Shown: positions 1 through 9,068, numbered from the stretch's first letter. The stretch: 22,502 nt of DNA from JAXMAR01 sp046350295 (GCA_046350295.1 JAXMAR010000071.1:1-22502), one strand, 5' to 3'. Numbers and translations: made by a program. Notes: generated by a model from the sequence alone, not told the origin.

Positions 1-3000
1 CCATATCGCCCGCTCCTTTGGGCGGCTGGCGCTGGCCGTACAGCGAATACAGCAGCGGGATCAAGTTCATCACGAGAAGCGTGGCCAGCATGCCGCCGAC
101 CACCACGACGGCCAAGGGCCGTTGCGACTGCGCGCCGATGCGGGTGGAAAGGGCGGCGGGCAGCAGGCCGAGGATGGCGGTGAGCAGGGTCATCATCAGA
201 GGCCGGACGCGCAAACGAACGCCAGTGAGGATCGCCTCGCGCAGGGGCACGCCATGGGCGCGCAAACGGTTGAAGTAGGAGAGAAGGATCAGTCCGTTCA
301 TGACGGCGACGCCGAGGATGGAGATGAAGCCCACGGCGGCGGAAATATTGAAGTTGAGCCCCGTCAGCACCAGCGCCCAGACGCCGCCGACGCCGACGGC
401 AAGGACGTTGGCGAAGACAACGGCGGCATCGAGCGCCGAGCGGAGCGCCATGAACAGCAAGAGGACGATGAGCACGAGCGTGATCGAGAACACCTTGGCG
501 AGCCGGCTCTCGGCCTCCTCCATTTCCTGAAACTCGCCGCTCCACTCGGCGCGGTAAGGGGGCTTGAGCACCGGCTCGACTTTTGCCTGCGCCGCCGCCA
601 CCGTGCCGGCGAGGTCCCGACCGCGCACGCCGAACTTGACCGCGATGAAGCGCTGCCCGTCTTCGCGATAGATCATCGAGGCGCCCGGCTTCACGAAGGT
701 GCGCGGCTCGCCATAGGTTTGGGGCGTTTTGCCGCGCGGGGAGACGAGGTCCCCCAGCCGGCGGCGCGGCGGGGCGTTGAGCAGGACGGGAGCGTTGAAG
801 ATGTCGCCCGTGAGCGCCGGCATCGTCACGGAGGAACCGGTCGGCGACACGGCCGAGACGCTGCCGGTCAGCGGCGTCGGCGCGGTCGCGACGCCGGTGG
901 CGGGCTTGACCTGGTTGTTGGCGACGTCCACGGGAATTTCGAGGATGGCGCCCTCATCGGCGCGCAGGCGCGGTGGAAAGCGCAGCATGATGTCGAAGGA
1001 CTTTCCCCCCTCGGTCATCTGCGTCACTGCCTTGCCGCCCACCGCCGTCTGCACCACGTTCTGCACGTCGGCCACGCTCACGTTCCAGCGCGCACACTTG
1101 TGGCGGTCGACCGGGAACTCGAGGTTGGACTGCCCTTTGATGCGGTAGACGCCGACGTTGACGACGCCCGGCACGTCGTTCAGGATTCCTTTCACTTTCA
1201 GGGCCAACTCGTCGAAGCTGTCGAGGTCGGGGCCGAACAGCTTGATGGAGTTTTTCACCCTTCACGCCCGAAAGCGCTCCATCATTGTCCCGGATCATCT
1301 GCGAGGAAGTCCCAGTTGATCCCGGAAAGGTGCCGCTCGAGGTCCGCGTTCATCGTGCGGACCAGCTCATCCCGCGCGGTTCGCGGCCGCGGCTTCGCCC
1401 GGCGGCGTCGTAGCGTTCCTCGGGCTTGAGCGGCACTGATCTCGACGTTGTAGCCGGTCGGATCGGTGCCGTCGTCGGGCCGGCCGATCTGGAAGACAAT
1501 GGCCTGCACCTCGGGGTACTTTTGCAGGGGCGCCATACCTCTCGCGTTCGGGCGGCTCCACCTCGTCGAGGGAGATATCGATGGGGAACACCGCGCGCAG
1601 GTAGAGGTTGCCTTCCTCCAGCTCGGGCATGAATTCGCGGCCAAGTTGCGAAGCGACGACTCCGGTACCGACGATCAACAAGGCAAATAGGGCCAGGGCG
1701 AGCCACCGAAAGCGCAGAACCATCTTGGCTTGCCAGAGATAGAGTCCTTGAAGCGCCCCGGACCAGGATATTGTCGCGGCTTTCGGCTTGAGCCCGCTTG
1801 AGGGCCAGGCAGCAGAGGACGGGCGAAACCGTCATCGCCAGCAGCAAGGCGCCGCCGAGGGCGAAGGCATAGGTATCCGCCATGGGGCCGAAAATCTGCC
1901 CCTCCGGCCCCTTCATCGTGAAGAGAGGCAAAGAGAGCGCGGAGCCATGATGATGGTCGAGAAGAAGAGGCTACGCTCCACCTCGCCACACGCCGCGGAC
2001 ACGCGGCTCTTCGATAGGTTTTCCCGCATTTTCATTGGCGGCAAGGTAGCGATAGATGCTCTCCACCATCGATGACCGAGGAATCGACGATGATGCCGAA
2101 ATCGACCACCCGATGGAAAGCAGGTGGCCGATTTGCCGCGCAGGAACAGGAGACCGAAGGCGAACAGCAGCGCCAGCGGGATATTGACGGCGACGATGAG
2201 GGCGACCCGAACGTCGCTGAGGAACATAAGCAGGATCATCGACACGAGGGCCATGCCGACCAGCAGGTTCTCGCGCACCGTTTCGGTCGTCACGTGGATC
2301 AGCTCGGTGCGGTCGTAATAGGGAACCAGCTGCACGCCGGGCAAGAGATGGCCCGGTTCGTTCAGCTCCTTGATCTTCGCCTCGACGTCGTGGAGCGCCG
2401 GCAGCGACTCCTGCCCCTTGCGCATGATCACGATCCCCTGCACCTGCTCGTCCTCGTCGGTCCACGCCGTGCTTCCGTCCGGATTGGTCTTCGGTCGGGA
2501 GATACTGATCTTCCCCTGCCGTGTCTGGTTCGAGACGATGACGCCGCGTTTCGTGAGGTCCGCGTCGGACACCTTGGCGGCGCCGTCGGTGGTCAGGAGC
2601 GGGCCGCCGTCGACGAGGTGGTCGACGCGAATGGGCACATTGTTGACCGAGGCGACAACGGTCTGCCGGATCTCGCGCCCGCGCCGCGTCTCCTCGGCGC
2701 GAAGATACGCGGCAGCCTCGGCCGGATCGCTCCAGCCGAGCACCTGCAGCATGGGGTCTTCGCCGTCGCCATAGAGCCCAAGGCTGCGGACGACGAGGTT
2801 CGCTTGCCCCAGCGTCAGGTTGTCGCCGCTACCGTTGCCGTTGCTGTCCCCCACGGCCTTTTGCATCTGTGCCAGGGAAATGCCGTACTGGAAAAGCCGA
2901 TCCGGGTCCGGCTGGATCTCGTAGCGCTTGATGAGACCACCCGAGCTGACGACGCCGCCGATGCGCGGCACACGGAGCAGCTCGCGCTGCACGAGGTAGT

Positions 3001-3487
3001 CCTGCAGGCTCTTGATGTCGGCCCAGGAATAGATCAGGCCGCCCTTGGCGTCGCGCGGAACCGAGAACGTATAGCGGAAGATCTCGCCGATGGGCGAAGC
3101 GGGCGAGATCATGGGCTGCACGGTGGGCGGCAGATTTACGTTCGCCAAACGATTGATCACGTCCTGCTTGGCCTGCTCATAGTCGCGCGCGTAAGTGAAC
3201 TGAGCCCGGACATGGGCCAGTCCGAAGCACGAGCGCGTGCGCGTCACCTGCAGGCCGGGCATACCCGAAAGAGCCACCTCCAGCGGAATCGTGACCTGGC
3301 GCTCGACCTCCTCGGCGCTTGCCCCCGGGTCGATGGCGACGACCTCGATGATCGGCGGCGCCGGGTCGGGATAGGCCTCGACGTTGACGTTGAGGAAGGC
3401 GTAGCCGCCGATGATCACGAGCGCCCCGGCGGCAAGCAGGACGAGGATCGGGTTGTGGACGGCCCAATCGAGCAGTTTGCGAATCAT
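1..3487 (-). pseudogene. Heavy-metal-type RND efflux permease (CusA/CzcA family), frameshifted and cut by the window edge
   Basis: Inner-membrane proton-driven RND pump subunit; the family exports metal cations or drugs through a tripartite complex. The N-terminus at 3487 reads MIRKLLDWAVHNPILVLL, the usual first membrane helix, followed by the YPDPAPPIIEV and SAEEVERQVTIPLE porter motifs. One frame is open down to about 2130. From about 2150 to 1250 the protein continues only by hopping frames: the TM4 region around FGIIVDSS near 2090, then KGPEGQIFGPMADTYAFALGGALL near 1900-1850 (read in two pieces), GREFMPELEEGNLYLRAVFP near 1650-1590 and QAIVFQIGRPDDGTDPTGY near 1500-1450. From about 1250 to base 1 a single frame is open again, reading SIKLFGPDLDS, then LVLIVLLLFMALRSALDAAV and VAVMNGLILLSYFNRLRAHG. 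The C-terminus lies outside. At least five indels sit in about 900 bp while the encoded residues stay consensus-like, so sequence error is as likely as a true pseudogene. No membrane-fusion or outer-membrane partner lies upstream; sixA is the neighbour. Confidence 0.85.
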
Positions 3488-3849
3488 GGAAGCAGATCAC
3501 GAACAAGCGCGGCGCGCACCGCGTACCGGGAGGCGACACTCTGAATATGAGCGCCGATCAATGAACGATTGGGGCACGACAAAAGCAAAAGAGGCGCCAG
3601 CAAAGCACGACACCGAGCGACAAGGAGTTGCGCCGACTGTCTGAACGAAAGGCAAGCGACGCCGAACCGCGATCGGGCGCCGGATCGGGCGCCGCATCCG
3701 GCACGTGTTCAAAGTGAGGTCAGGCTGGAGTCAAAACGATCAGCGCCCGGATGACATGATGATGTCACTATGGAAAGAGCCCGCTTGCCTGTTGGTCAGG
3801 GCCTGCGATGTCGCAAGAAAAGAGGTTTCCCGGTTTCGCGCCAAGAACC
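3488..3849. other. Gene-free gap between the RND gene and sixA
   Basis: No credible gene is seen on either strand. It holds a perfect 12-bp tandem duplication (gatcgggcgccg twice, 3671-3694) and a small inverted repeat, tgacat/atgtca with a 4-nt spacer (3752-3767), that could be an operator but has no other support. It must contain the leader of the minus-strand RND gene, yet no clear Shine-Dalgarno precedes the ATG at 3487. Confidence 0.5.
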
Positions 3850-4341
3850 CTACTCCCGAAACCAGGACGGGGTTACGAGCCATTGCAGCGTTCCCATGCC
3901 GCGGCGCGGGTCGGCGCCACAGGAGATGTGGGCGACGCCCGCCTTCGCCATGTCGATCTGCGCTTTCTTGCTGCCGATCAGCCAGCTCGCAAACGTCGTG
4001 ATGTGGGGGATATGGCCGACGAGACCGACGCGTTCCCCCCCCAGCCGGCGCAAAAAGCGGGCCAGCCGCTTGGGCCGCGCGTCGGGCGTCAACTCCTCGC
4101 ACTCGATCACCTCGGGCGCCGGGCCGGTCCAGTGCTCGAGCATGAGCTCGGCGGTGCGTTTGGCACGGACGAATGGGCTGGTTGCGATCTTGTCGAGGCT
4201 GAAGCCAAGACGCTGCATGCCGCGCGCCACCAGCGCGGCCTGATGCTCCCCCTTCTCGCTCAAGGGACGTAGCGCGTCTTCGGTGATGCCGCGTTCTCCG
4301 AGGGGCAGCGCATCCGCGTGGCGAATCAGGAAAAGTTCCAT
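3850..4341 (-). CDS. sixA: SixA-like phosphohistidine phosphatase (histidine phosphatase superfamily)
   Basis: Cytoplasmic phosphatase of 163 residues; the SixA family removes phosphate from phosphohistidine, for example on HPt domains. The N-terminus MELFLIRHADA holds the catalytic RH pair (R7, H8). SPFVRAKRTAEL and the later GHIPHIT provide the other phosphate-pocket Arg and His. Length is normal for SixA (about 160). The frame is open upstream to 4443, but the ATG at 4339-4341 places RHA at the usual distance from the N-terminus, so I start there; the Shine-Dalgarno is weak. It stands alone on the minus strand and is intact although both neighbours are broken. A target could be the HPt of the CheA encoded further on, but that is speculation. 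A general phosphoglycerate-mutase-like phosphatase is the alternative. Confidence 0.85.
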   Translation of the reverse strand: MELFLIRHADALPLGERGITEDALRPLSEKGEHQAALVARGMQRLGFSLDKIATSPFVRAKRTAELMLEHWTGPAPEVIECEELTPDARPKRLARFLRRLGGERVGLVGHIPHITTFASWLIGSKKAQIDMAKAGVAHISCGADPRRGMGTLQWLVTPSWFRE

Positions 4342-4428
4342 GGCGAGCGATCCGTTCGGTTTAGCCGCGGTTCGCAGAACCGGGCGGACAGCGTCCTCAG
4401 TCAACCAGCGCTGCAAGCCGGACGCTCT

Positions 4429-4456
4429 TTGAGCTTCGACCAACCTTTTCTATAAT
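4429..4456 (+). promoter_or_regulatory. Sigma-70-like promoter candidate for typA
   Basis: TTGAGC at 4429-4434 and a perfect TATAAT at 4451-4456 are separated by 16 bp. They lie about 160 bp upstream of the typA ATG, on its strand. The -10 box is an AT-rich island in high-GC sequence. The transcript would include the long hairpin that follows. Assigned by motif only. Confidence 0.5.
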
Positions 4457-4492
4457 CAATCGAAACGGAACAGCAAGCAAAACTATCGCTTA

Positions 4493-4590
4493 GAGGCTGT
4501 TTCAAAACGGGGACTGTCCCTCTCGTCTTGTCAGATTACTCAGTTTTCCGGCCGATGGTAAAGGGACAGTCCCCGTTTTGAAACGGCCTC
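4493..4590. repeat. Long inverted repeat, 29-bp arms, REP/MITE-like element
   Basis: The left arm at 4493-4521 (core tttcaaaacggggactgtcc) and the right arm at 4562-4590 are reverse complements over 29 bp with one T/C difference, which becomes a G:U pair in RNA. The loop is 40 nt. The element sits between the putative promoter and the start codon of typA. GGGGACTGTCCC-type cores are, as I recall, seen in dispersed palindromes mobilised by REP-associated tyrosine transposases; no such transposase is present here. In RNA it would be a very stable leader hairpin. Confidence 0.8.
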
Positions 4591-4613
4591 TTAACGCAAT
4601 CTTCACACATCGC

Positions 4614-6429
4614 ATGAAGCGCCCAAGACATACGTAACGTCGCCATCATTGCGCGCGTCGACCATGGCAAGACGACGCTGGTCAGATCCAGATGATGCGC
4701 TGAGTCCGGACTCTTCCGCAGCGAGGAAACCGATCGCCTCGTCGGCGGGCAGCACGGCCTCATCCTCGATTCCAACGACCTCGAGCGCGGCGACATCACC
4801 ATCCTCGCCAAGAACATCGCCCTGCCACTCGGCGCCAAGGTCAACATCATCGACACCCCCGGCCACGCCGACGGCGGCGAGGTCGAGCACTGAAGATGGC
4901 GGACGGCTGTCTGCTCCTGGTCGACGCCGCGGAGGTGCTGCCGCAGACGCGGCTTCGTCCTGCCGCAGGCGTTCGAGAACAAGCTGCGCCCCATCGTGGT
5001 CATCAACAAGATCGACCGCGCCGACGCCCGGCCGATGGAGGTGCTCAACGCCGTCTTCGACCTCTTCTCGTCGAACTGGACGCCGACGAGGCGACGCTCG
5101 ATTTCCCGCGATCTACGCCGCGGGCCGGCAAGGCGTGTCGACGACCGATCTCGCCATCCCCGCCGTCGACTTCCACCGCTCTTCGACGCCATCCTCAAGC
5201 ACGTGCCGCCGCCGGACGTCCGCCCCGAAGCCCCTTTGCAGATGCTGGTCGTCACGCTCGACTGGAGCGACTTACGTGGGCCGCATCGGCATCGGCCGGG
5301 TCGTCGCGGGCAAGATCCGCAAGAACCAGCGGATCGCACCATCACGCACACCGGCGAGCGGATCAACACCCAGGTCAAGCAGCTCTACACCTTCGACCGC
5401 CTCGGCCGCATCGAAACGGACGAGGTGGGGGCCGAACGACATCTGCGCTCGTCGTCGGCCTGGAAGGGGTGGACATCGGCGCCACGCTTGCGGACTTTGA
5501 CAACCCCGAGCCCTTGCCGCCGATCACGGTCGACGAGCCGACGCTCGACATGATCTTCCGCATCAACGACTCGCCGTTCTCGGGCCAGGACGGCTCCTAC
5601 GTCACGAGCCGGCAACTGCGCGAGCGGCTTTTCAAGGAGCTGGAGTCGAACGTCGCTTTGCGCGTCGTGGAGAGTGAAGAGCGCAAGGACGAGTTCCACG
5701 TCTCCGGCCGCGGCCTGTTGCACCTGTCGATTCTGATCGAGAACATGCGGCGAGGGCTTCGAGCTTCGGTCGGCAAGCCGCGCGTCATCACCAAGGAGAT
5801 CAAGGGGCAGGGACCGAGCCGGTCGAGTACCTCGTCATCGAGGTGCCGAACTCGCATCTAGGGCGCCGTCATGAGCTGGTCGGCAACCGCCGCGGCGAGC
5901 TGATGAAGATGGACAGCCGCAAGGCCTGACGCACGTCGAGTTCACGATCCCGGCGGGGCCTGATCGGCCTGCGGACGCGGATGCTCAACGCCACCGCGGG
6001 CCAGGCGATCATGCACCACAACTTCTATAGCTACCAGCCGGTGCGGCGGCATCCCGGCCCGCGCCCTTCGTCATGATCTCCACCGAGCAGGGCCGCACCA
6101 CCGCCTACGCCCTCGACCGGTTTGCAGGACCGGGGCACGCTCTTCATCGGCGCCGGTGAGGATGTCTACGAAGGCCAGGTGGTGGGAGCACTGCCGCCGA
6201 CAATGATCTGGGCGTGAATGTGTGCCGCGAGAAGAAGCTGACGCGAACATCCGCGCGCCAGCGCCGACAGAGCATCATCCTCAAGCCGCCGCGCGCTGGA
6301 GCAAGCGGCAGGTACATCGAGGAGGACGAAAGCTGGTCGAGAAGTGACGCCGGGATCGGTGCCGTCCGCAAGATCTTCTTGAAGGAAAACGACCGGAAAC
6401 GCTTCGCGCGGGCGGCGGCGAAGGCGTGA
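4614..6429 (+). pseudogene. typA: Translational GTPase TypA/BipA, heavily frameshifted
   Basis: TypA/BipA is a ribosome-binding GTPase of the EF-G family, active in ribosome assembly and stress adaptation. Joined across frames, the product starts MKRPRH at 4614, then RNVAIIARVDHGKTT (G1, P-loop), GDITILAKNIALPLGAK (effector region), IIDTPGH (G3), VVINKIDRADARPMEVLNA (G4), PLQMLVVTLDWSD, the EPLPPITVDEPTLDMIFRIN region, SGRGLLHLSILIENMRR, IPAGLIGLRTRMLNATAGQA and ISTEQGRTTAYAL, ending in KIFLKENDRKRFARAAAKA with stop 6427-6429. All canonical blocks are present in order over about 1.8 kb, the normal length for a protein of about 605 residues. More than ten single- or few-base indels break it; the longest clean run is about 5470-5750. 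The G1 block reads RVDHGKTT where HVDHGKTT is usual. Residues match the family right up to each indel, which points to sequence error. Confidence 0.9.
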
Positions 6430-6441
6430 TAGGATTGCACG

Positions 6442-6625
6442 ATGACTTCATCGGGCCGCTATCTGAAAGGTTCCTCGCGGCTGCTGACGCTAGCCGGCCA
6501 GTTGGGGTCGACCTTGCCGCCTACGAGGCCGATTCCCCTTTTCTCGAACTCGGTCGGCTTGCAGGGCAGGACGGCGATGGCCGACCCTGCGGACCTGGAC
6601 ACGTGAGGCAAGGTCCATTTATCCA
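6442..6625 (+). pseudogene. Fragment of a GspE/PilB N-terminal-domain protein (copy 1)
   Basis: The ATG is 12 bp after the typA stop. Across frames it encodes MTSSGRYLKGSSRLL, then QLGSTLPPTRPIP, then VGLQGRTAMADPADLD, matching the fuller copy beginning at 7095. It lacks about 50 bp relative to that copy and similarity ends near 6625. It holds only part of the small MshEN-type domain of type II secretion/type IV pilus ATPases and no ATPase domain. Confidence 0.6.
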
Positions 6626-6703
6626 TCCTCTTGCAGACCCCGCCAGCGGCAGTCAGACCATATCATCACCGAAGCCCTTTTTCTGTTGGAGACAAAAACG
6701 TTC

Positions 6704-6891
6704 ATGAGCGACACGAACGAACTACCGGAAACCAAGCGGCGCCGAGATCTTCCAGGCGCTTGGTCCTGGCTCAGGATCGCGTCAGCGTGGCCCAATCACG
6801 CAACGAGATGGCACGGCAATTTGGCGTCACCGAAGGACAGATTCGACAAATCGAGCGCGAAGGACTCGACCATGGCTGGCCGCCTTTGTAA
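6704..6891 (+). pseudogene. Small helix-turn-helix protein resembling sigma-70 region 4, frameshifted
   Basis: The ATG at 6704 follows a GGAGA at 6688-6692 and begins MSDTNELPETKRR. One indel near 6755 shifts the frame into LVLAQDRVSVAQSRNEMARQ, then FGVTEGQIRQIEREGLDHGWPPL, stop at 6889-6891. The MARQFGVTEGQIRQIERE stretch has the spacing of a helix-turn-helix and resembles sigma-70 region 4 (IA..F.VT..RIRQIE). The corrected protein would be about 62 residues. It lies between the two copies of the typA-end duplication. Function unknown; probably DNA-binding. Confidence 0.5.
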
Positions 6892-6939
6892 CCAGCCCAA
6901 GCCCAGCCGATGATCCGCCGCGTCTCGGCCGGAGCGAGT

Positions 6940-7082
6940 GCCGCGCTGAACCTGGAGCAGGCGGCAGTACATCGAGGAAGGACAGCTGGTCGAAAGTGAC
7001 GCCGGGATCGGTGCGCGTCCGCAAGATCTTCTTGAAGGAAAACGACCGGAAGCGCTTCGCACGGGCGGCGGCGAAGGCGTGA
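6940..7082 (+). pseudogene. Second, isolated copy of the typA 3' end
   Basis: The sequence encodes the last part of TypA once more: near EQAAVHRG, then VTPGSVRVRKIFLKENDRKR and FARAAAKA, stop at 7080-7082. No upstream typA body precedes it. In places it is closer to the family consensus than the first copy (VTPGSVRVRKIF is continuous here, broken there). It cannot be expressed as a functional protein. Confidence 0.75.
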
Positions 7083-7094
7083 CAGGATCGCACG

Positions 7095-7822
7095 ATGGCT
7101 TCATCGCGCCACTATCTGGAAGGCTCCTCCTCGGCTGCTGACGCGGGCCGGCTGGTTGGGGTTGACCTTGCCACGTACGAGATTCCGATCCCTATTCTGG
7201 AACTCGTACCGGAAGGTGTGGCGCGGGAAAACGTCGTACTCCCGCTCGGCTTGCAGGGCGGGACGCTTGTCATGGCGATGGCCGACCCGCTTCGGACCTG
7301 GACACGCCTAACCAAGGTCCATATCCTGAACCGAGATATCATCCCCATACGGGCTCGACGAGATGCGGCGCCGAAGCGATCAAACGCCATTATGATCGCG
7401 CGGAATTGCAACCCGTCCTTACACACGTCACTCATTGCGCCTGATTTCCGTTTCGACCTCGACGTTGCGCTGAAACACTTTGCCCAGTGGCTCGGCTCGT
7501 CGACTTAGTCCTGGCGGAGGCGTTCGCCGATAACGCGACCGAAATTCGGATCGTGCCGGAAGCGGATCGGCTGCGGGTTCAGTATCTGATCGGGGGACGG
7601 CTCGTCGACCCGTGACACGCCGCCGCGACCTGCTCGACCTCATCGTCGCACGCATTCAGCTCCTTTCCGGCATCGAAGATTCCGACGCACGGATCGAGCA
7701 AAATCGGTCGGATGACAGGGAAATCTGGGAAAGTGGAAACTGACATCGGAGTTGTCATCGATCGCCGCTCGGGAGAGCCGCACGTCACTCTTCAACTCCG
7801 ATCAAAAACATCAGCAAGTTGA
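7095..7822 (+). pseudogene. GspE/PilB N-terminal-domain protein without ATPase domain, frameshifted
   Basis: The ATG at 7095 gives MASSRHYLEGSS; the clear part is VGVDLATYEIPIPILELVPE, then LPLGLQGGTLVMAMADP and ILNRDIIPIRA. This is the MshEN-type N-terminal domain of type II secretion/type IV pilus ATPases (I.LVPE..AR...LPL, then L..AMADP). After frame changes near 7290-7500 it reads LVDLVLAEAFADNATEIRIV and PEADRLRVQYLIGGRLVD, like the beginning of the PilB/GspE N1 domain, then LLDLIVARIQLLSGIEDSDA and finally IGVVIDRRSGEPHVTLQLRS to a stop at 7820-7822. Corrected length would be about 240 residues. Walker motifs are absent, so it is a regulator or binding module, not a secretion motor. At least three indels break it. 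It follows typA in both duplicate copies, so the two genes are probably one transcription unit. Confidence 0.6.
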
Positions 7823-7872
7823 GCTATCACGGTCGCCGATGCACACCCGGCGGCGTCAACGGCAGCGGGTGT

Positions 7873-8904
7873 TCAAATCCCCGCCCCCATCCCCTCCCCC
7901 ACGATCATCGCCACGAAGTTCGGGACCAGGAACGGGTCGAAGGCCGCGCCGCGCCCCTCTTCCAGCAAGCGCAGCGCCTCTTCCGGCGCCAGCGCGGCGC
8001 GGTAGGCGCGGTTGCTTGTCAACGCGTCGAAGCAGTCGGCGATCGTCAGGATGCGGGCCAGCACTGGGATCTCCTCGCCGCTCAGACCATCCGGGTAACC
8101 CAGGCCGTCGTAACGCTCATGGTGGCCACGGATGGCGGCGAGCGTGTCGGCGTTGCGGATGATCGGGGACAGGATGCGCTCGGCGAGAATCGGGTGCTCC
8201 TTGACGCGATCGTACTCCTCCGGTGTCAACGGCTCCGCCTTGTTGAGGATCGCCTCGGACAGGCCCACCTTGCCGATGTCGTGCAGCTTGGCGGCGAGGC
8301 TGAGGCGGCGCCGGGCGCGCTCGTCGAGGCCGAGACGGACGGCGAGGCGGCCGGCGTAGCCGCGCACGCGGAGCGAATGGCCGGAGGTTCCGGGGTCGCG
8401 GGCCTCGAGGGTGCGGACAAGGCTGTCGATGGCGTTCAGGAAGGTGCGGCGCAGGCGGTGCGTCTGGCGCGAGACGGCGTGTTCGAGGCGGCGCCGCTGC
8501 GTCTCGTGCTCGCGGCGCTGGCGCTGGCTGCGCAGCGTCGACTTCAGGGCGTGGTGAAACTCGTCGAAGTTCACCGGCTTGAGGAAGTAGTGATGGGCGC
8601 CGGCGTCGAGGCATTGCGGTAGCGCGTCGATGTCGTGGCCGCCGGTGACGACGATGACGGAGATATCGGGCCAGCGGCGGTGGATTTCGCGCACCAGCCA
8701 GACGCCGCCGCGTCCGGGCATGGTCAGGTCGGTGACGACGACCGGCGTCGGGTTTTGCTCCAAGAGTCGCAGCGCCTCCTCGGCAGACGCGGCGCCCTGG
8801 CACTCGAACTGCCAGGAACGCGCGGCACGAAGGAGGACATCGAGGGCGGACGGCTCGTCATCGACGACAGTGACGGCGGCGCGAGCGACCAGAGTTGCAG
8901 GCAA
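7873..8904 (-). CDS. Response regulator with HD-GYP domain (RpfG-like)
   Basis: A 343-residue two-domain response regulator; HD-GYP domains usually hydrolyse cyclic-di-GMP. The receiver domain (about 10-125) has acidic pair D15/D16, phosphoacceptor D59 in VVVTDLTMPG, T87 and K109 in YFLKP. A short coiled linker with many Arg and Gln (125-155) follows. The HD-GYP domain (about 155-335) has GHSLRV, LHDIGKVG (H208, D209), KEHP, HHERYDGLGYPDGL (GYP 269-271) and ILTIADCFDALTSNRAYR, so all metal- and c-di-GMP-related motifs are in place. I use TTG at 8902-8904 as the start because a GGAGGT lies 5 nt upstream and the receiver begins right after it. No histidine kinase is adjacent; it stands alone on the minus strand. 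It is the first fully intact gene after the frameshifted left part. Confidence 0.9.
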   Translation of the reverse strand: MPATLVARAAVTVVDDEPSALDVLLRAARSWQFECQGAASAEEALRLLEQNPTPVVVTDLTMPGRGGVWLVREIHRRWPDISVIVVTGGHDIDALPQCLDAGAHHYFLKPVNFDEFHHALKSTLRSQRQRREHETQRRRLEHAVSRQTHRLRRTFLNAIDSLVRTLEARDPGTSGHSLRVRGYAGRLAVRLGLDERARRRLSLAAKLHDIGKVGLSEAILNKAEPLTPEEYDRVKEHPILAERILSPIIRNADTLAAIRGHHERYDGLGYPDGLSGEEIPVLARILTIADCFDALTSNRAYRAALAPEEALRLLEEGRGAAFDPFLVPNFVAMIVGEGMGAGI

Positions 8905-8909
8905 ACCCC

Positions 8910-8915
8910 ACCTCC
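8910..8915 (-). promoter_or_regulatory. Shine-Dalgarno deciding the TTG start of the HD-GYP gene
   Basis: GGAGGT on the minus strand lies 5 nt upstream of TTG (8902-8904). No ATG or GTG in this frame has a comparable site. Confidence 0.6.
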
Positions 8916-9068
8916 AGGACGTTCCGGCATGCGCTTGTGCTTGGGATCATGCGACTATAACGGTTCGGGGCCGCAAATGAAATGGCCGCGCCGCCGGCCG
9001 GGAGCTGGGAGACTGGGAAAGGGCAGTGGAATGTGCGGGCCGCGCTGGTTGTGCGGCCAGGTCGGGCG

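Larger units (their letters stand above)
6291..7330 (+). repeat. Direct duplication: typA 3' end plus start of the next gene
   Basis: Copy 1 (about 6291-6625) and copy 2 (about 6940-7330) align at an offset of 653 bp around the typA stop (6427 and 7080) and the following ATG (6442 and 7095). The identical core cgcaagatcttcttgaagga lies in both copies. The offset grows to 704 bp at the shared caaggtcc (6609 and 7313), so copy 1 lacks about 50 bp that copy 2 has. The copies differ by scattered substitutions and indels. They may be a true segmental duplication or the same locus assembled twice from noisy reads. Confidence 0.8.

Noticed and set aside
122..1429. Long plus-strand ORF of 435 residues
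   Set aside because: Low-complexity His/Arg/Glu/Asp composition, opposite the conserved RND coding frame; a GC-driven shadow.
2072..3544. Plus-strand ORF of 490 residues opposite the RND gene
   Set aside because: No family resemblance and exact antisense of the recognised porter domain.
3752..3767. Small tgacat/atgtca inverted repeat as an operator
   Set aside because: Six-base arms occur by chance often and no regulator gene is near, so it is mentioned only in the gap description.
4493..4590. Palindrome as an intrinsic terminator of sixA or typA
   Set aside because: No U-tract follows on either strand and it lies upstream of both genes, so termination is not supported.
4536..5378. Minus-strand ORF of 280 residues opposite typA
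   Set aside because: Opposite recognisable TypA blocks; Ser/Arg-rich shadow without motifs.
7819..8622. Plus-strand ORF opposite the HD-GYP gene
   Set aside because: The minus-strand frame has complete receiver and HD-GYP motifs; this one has none.
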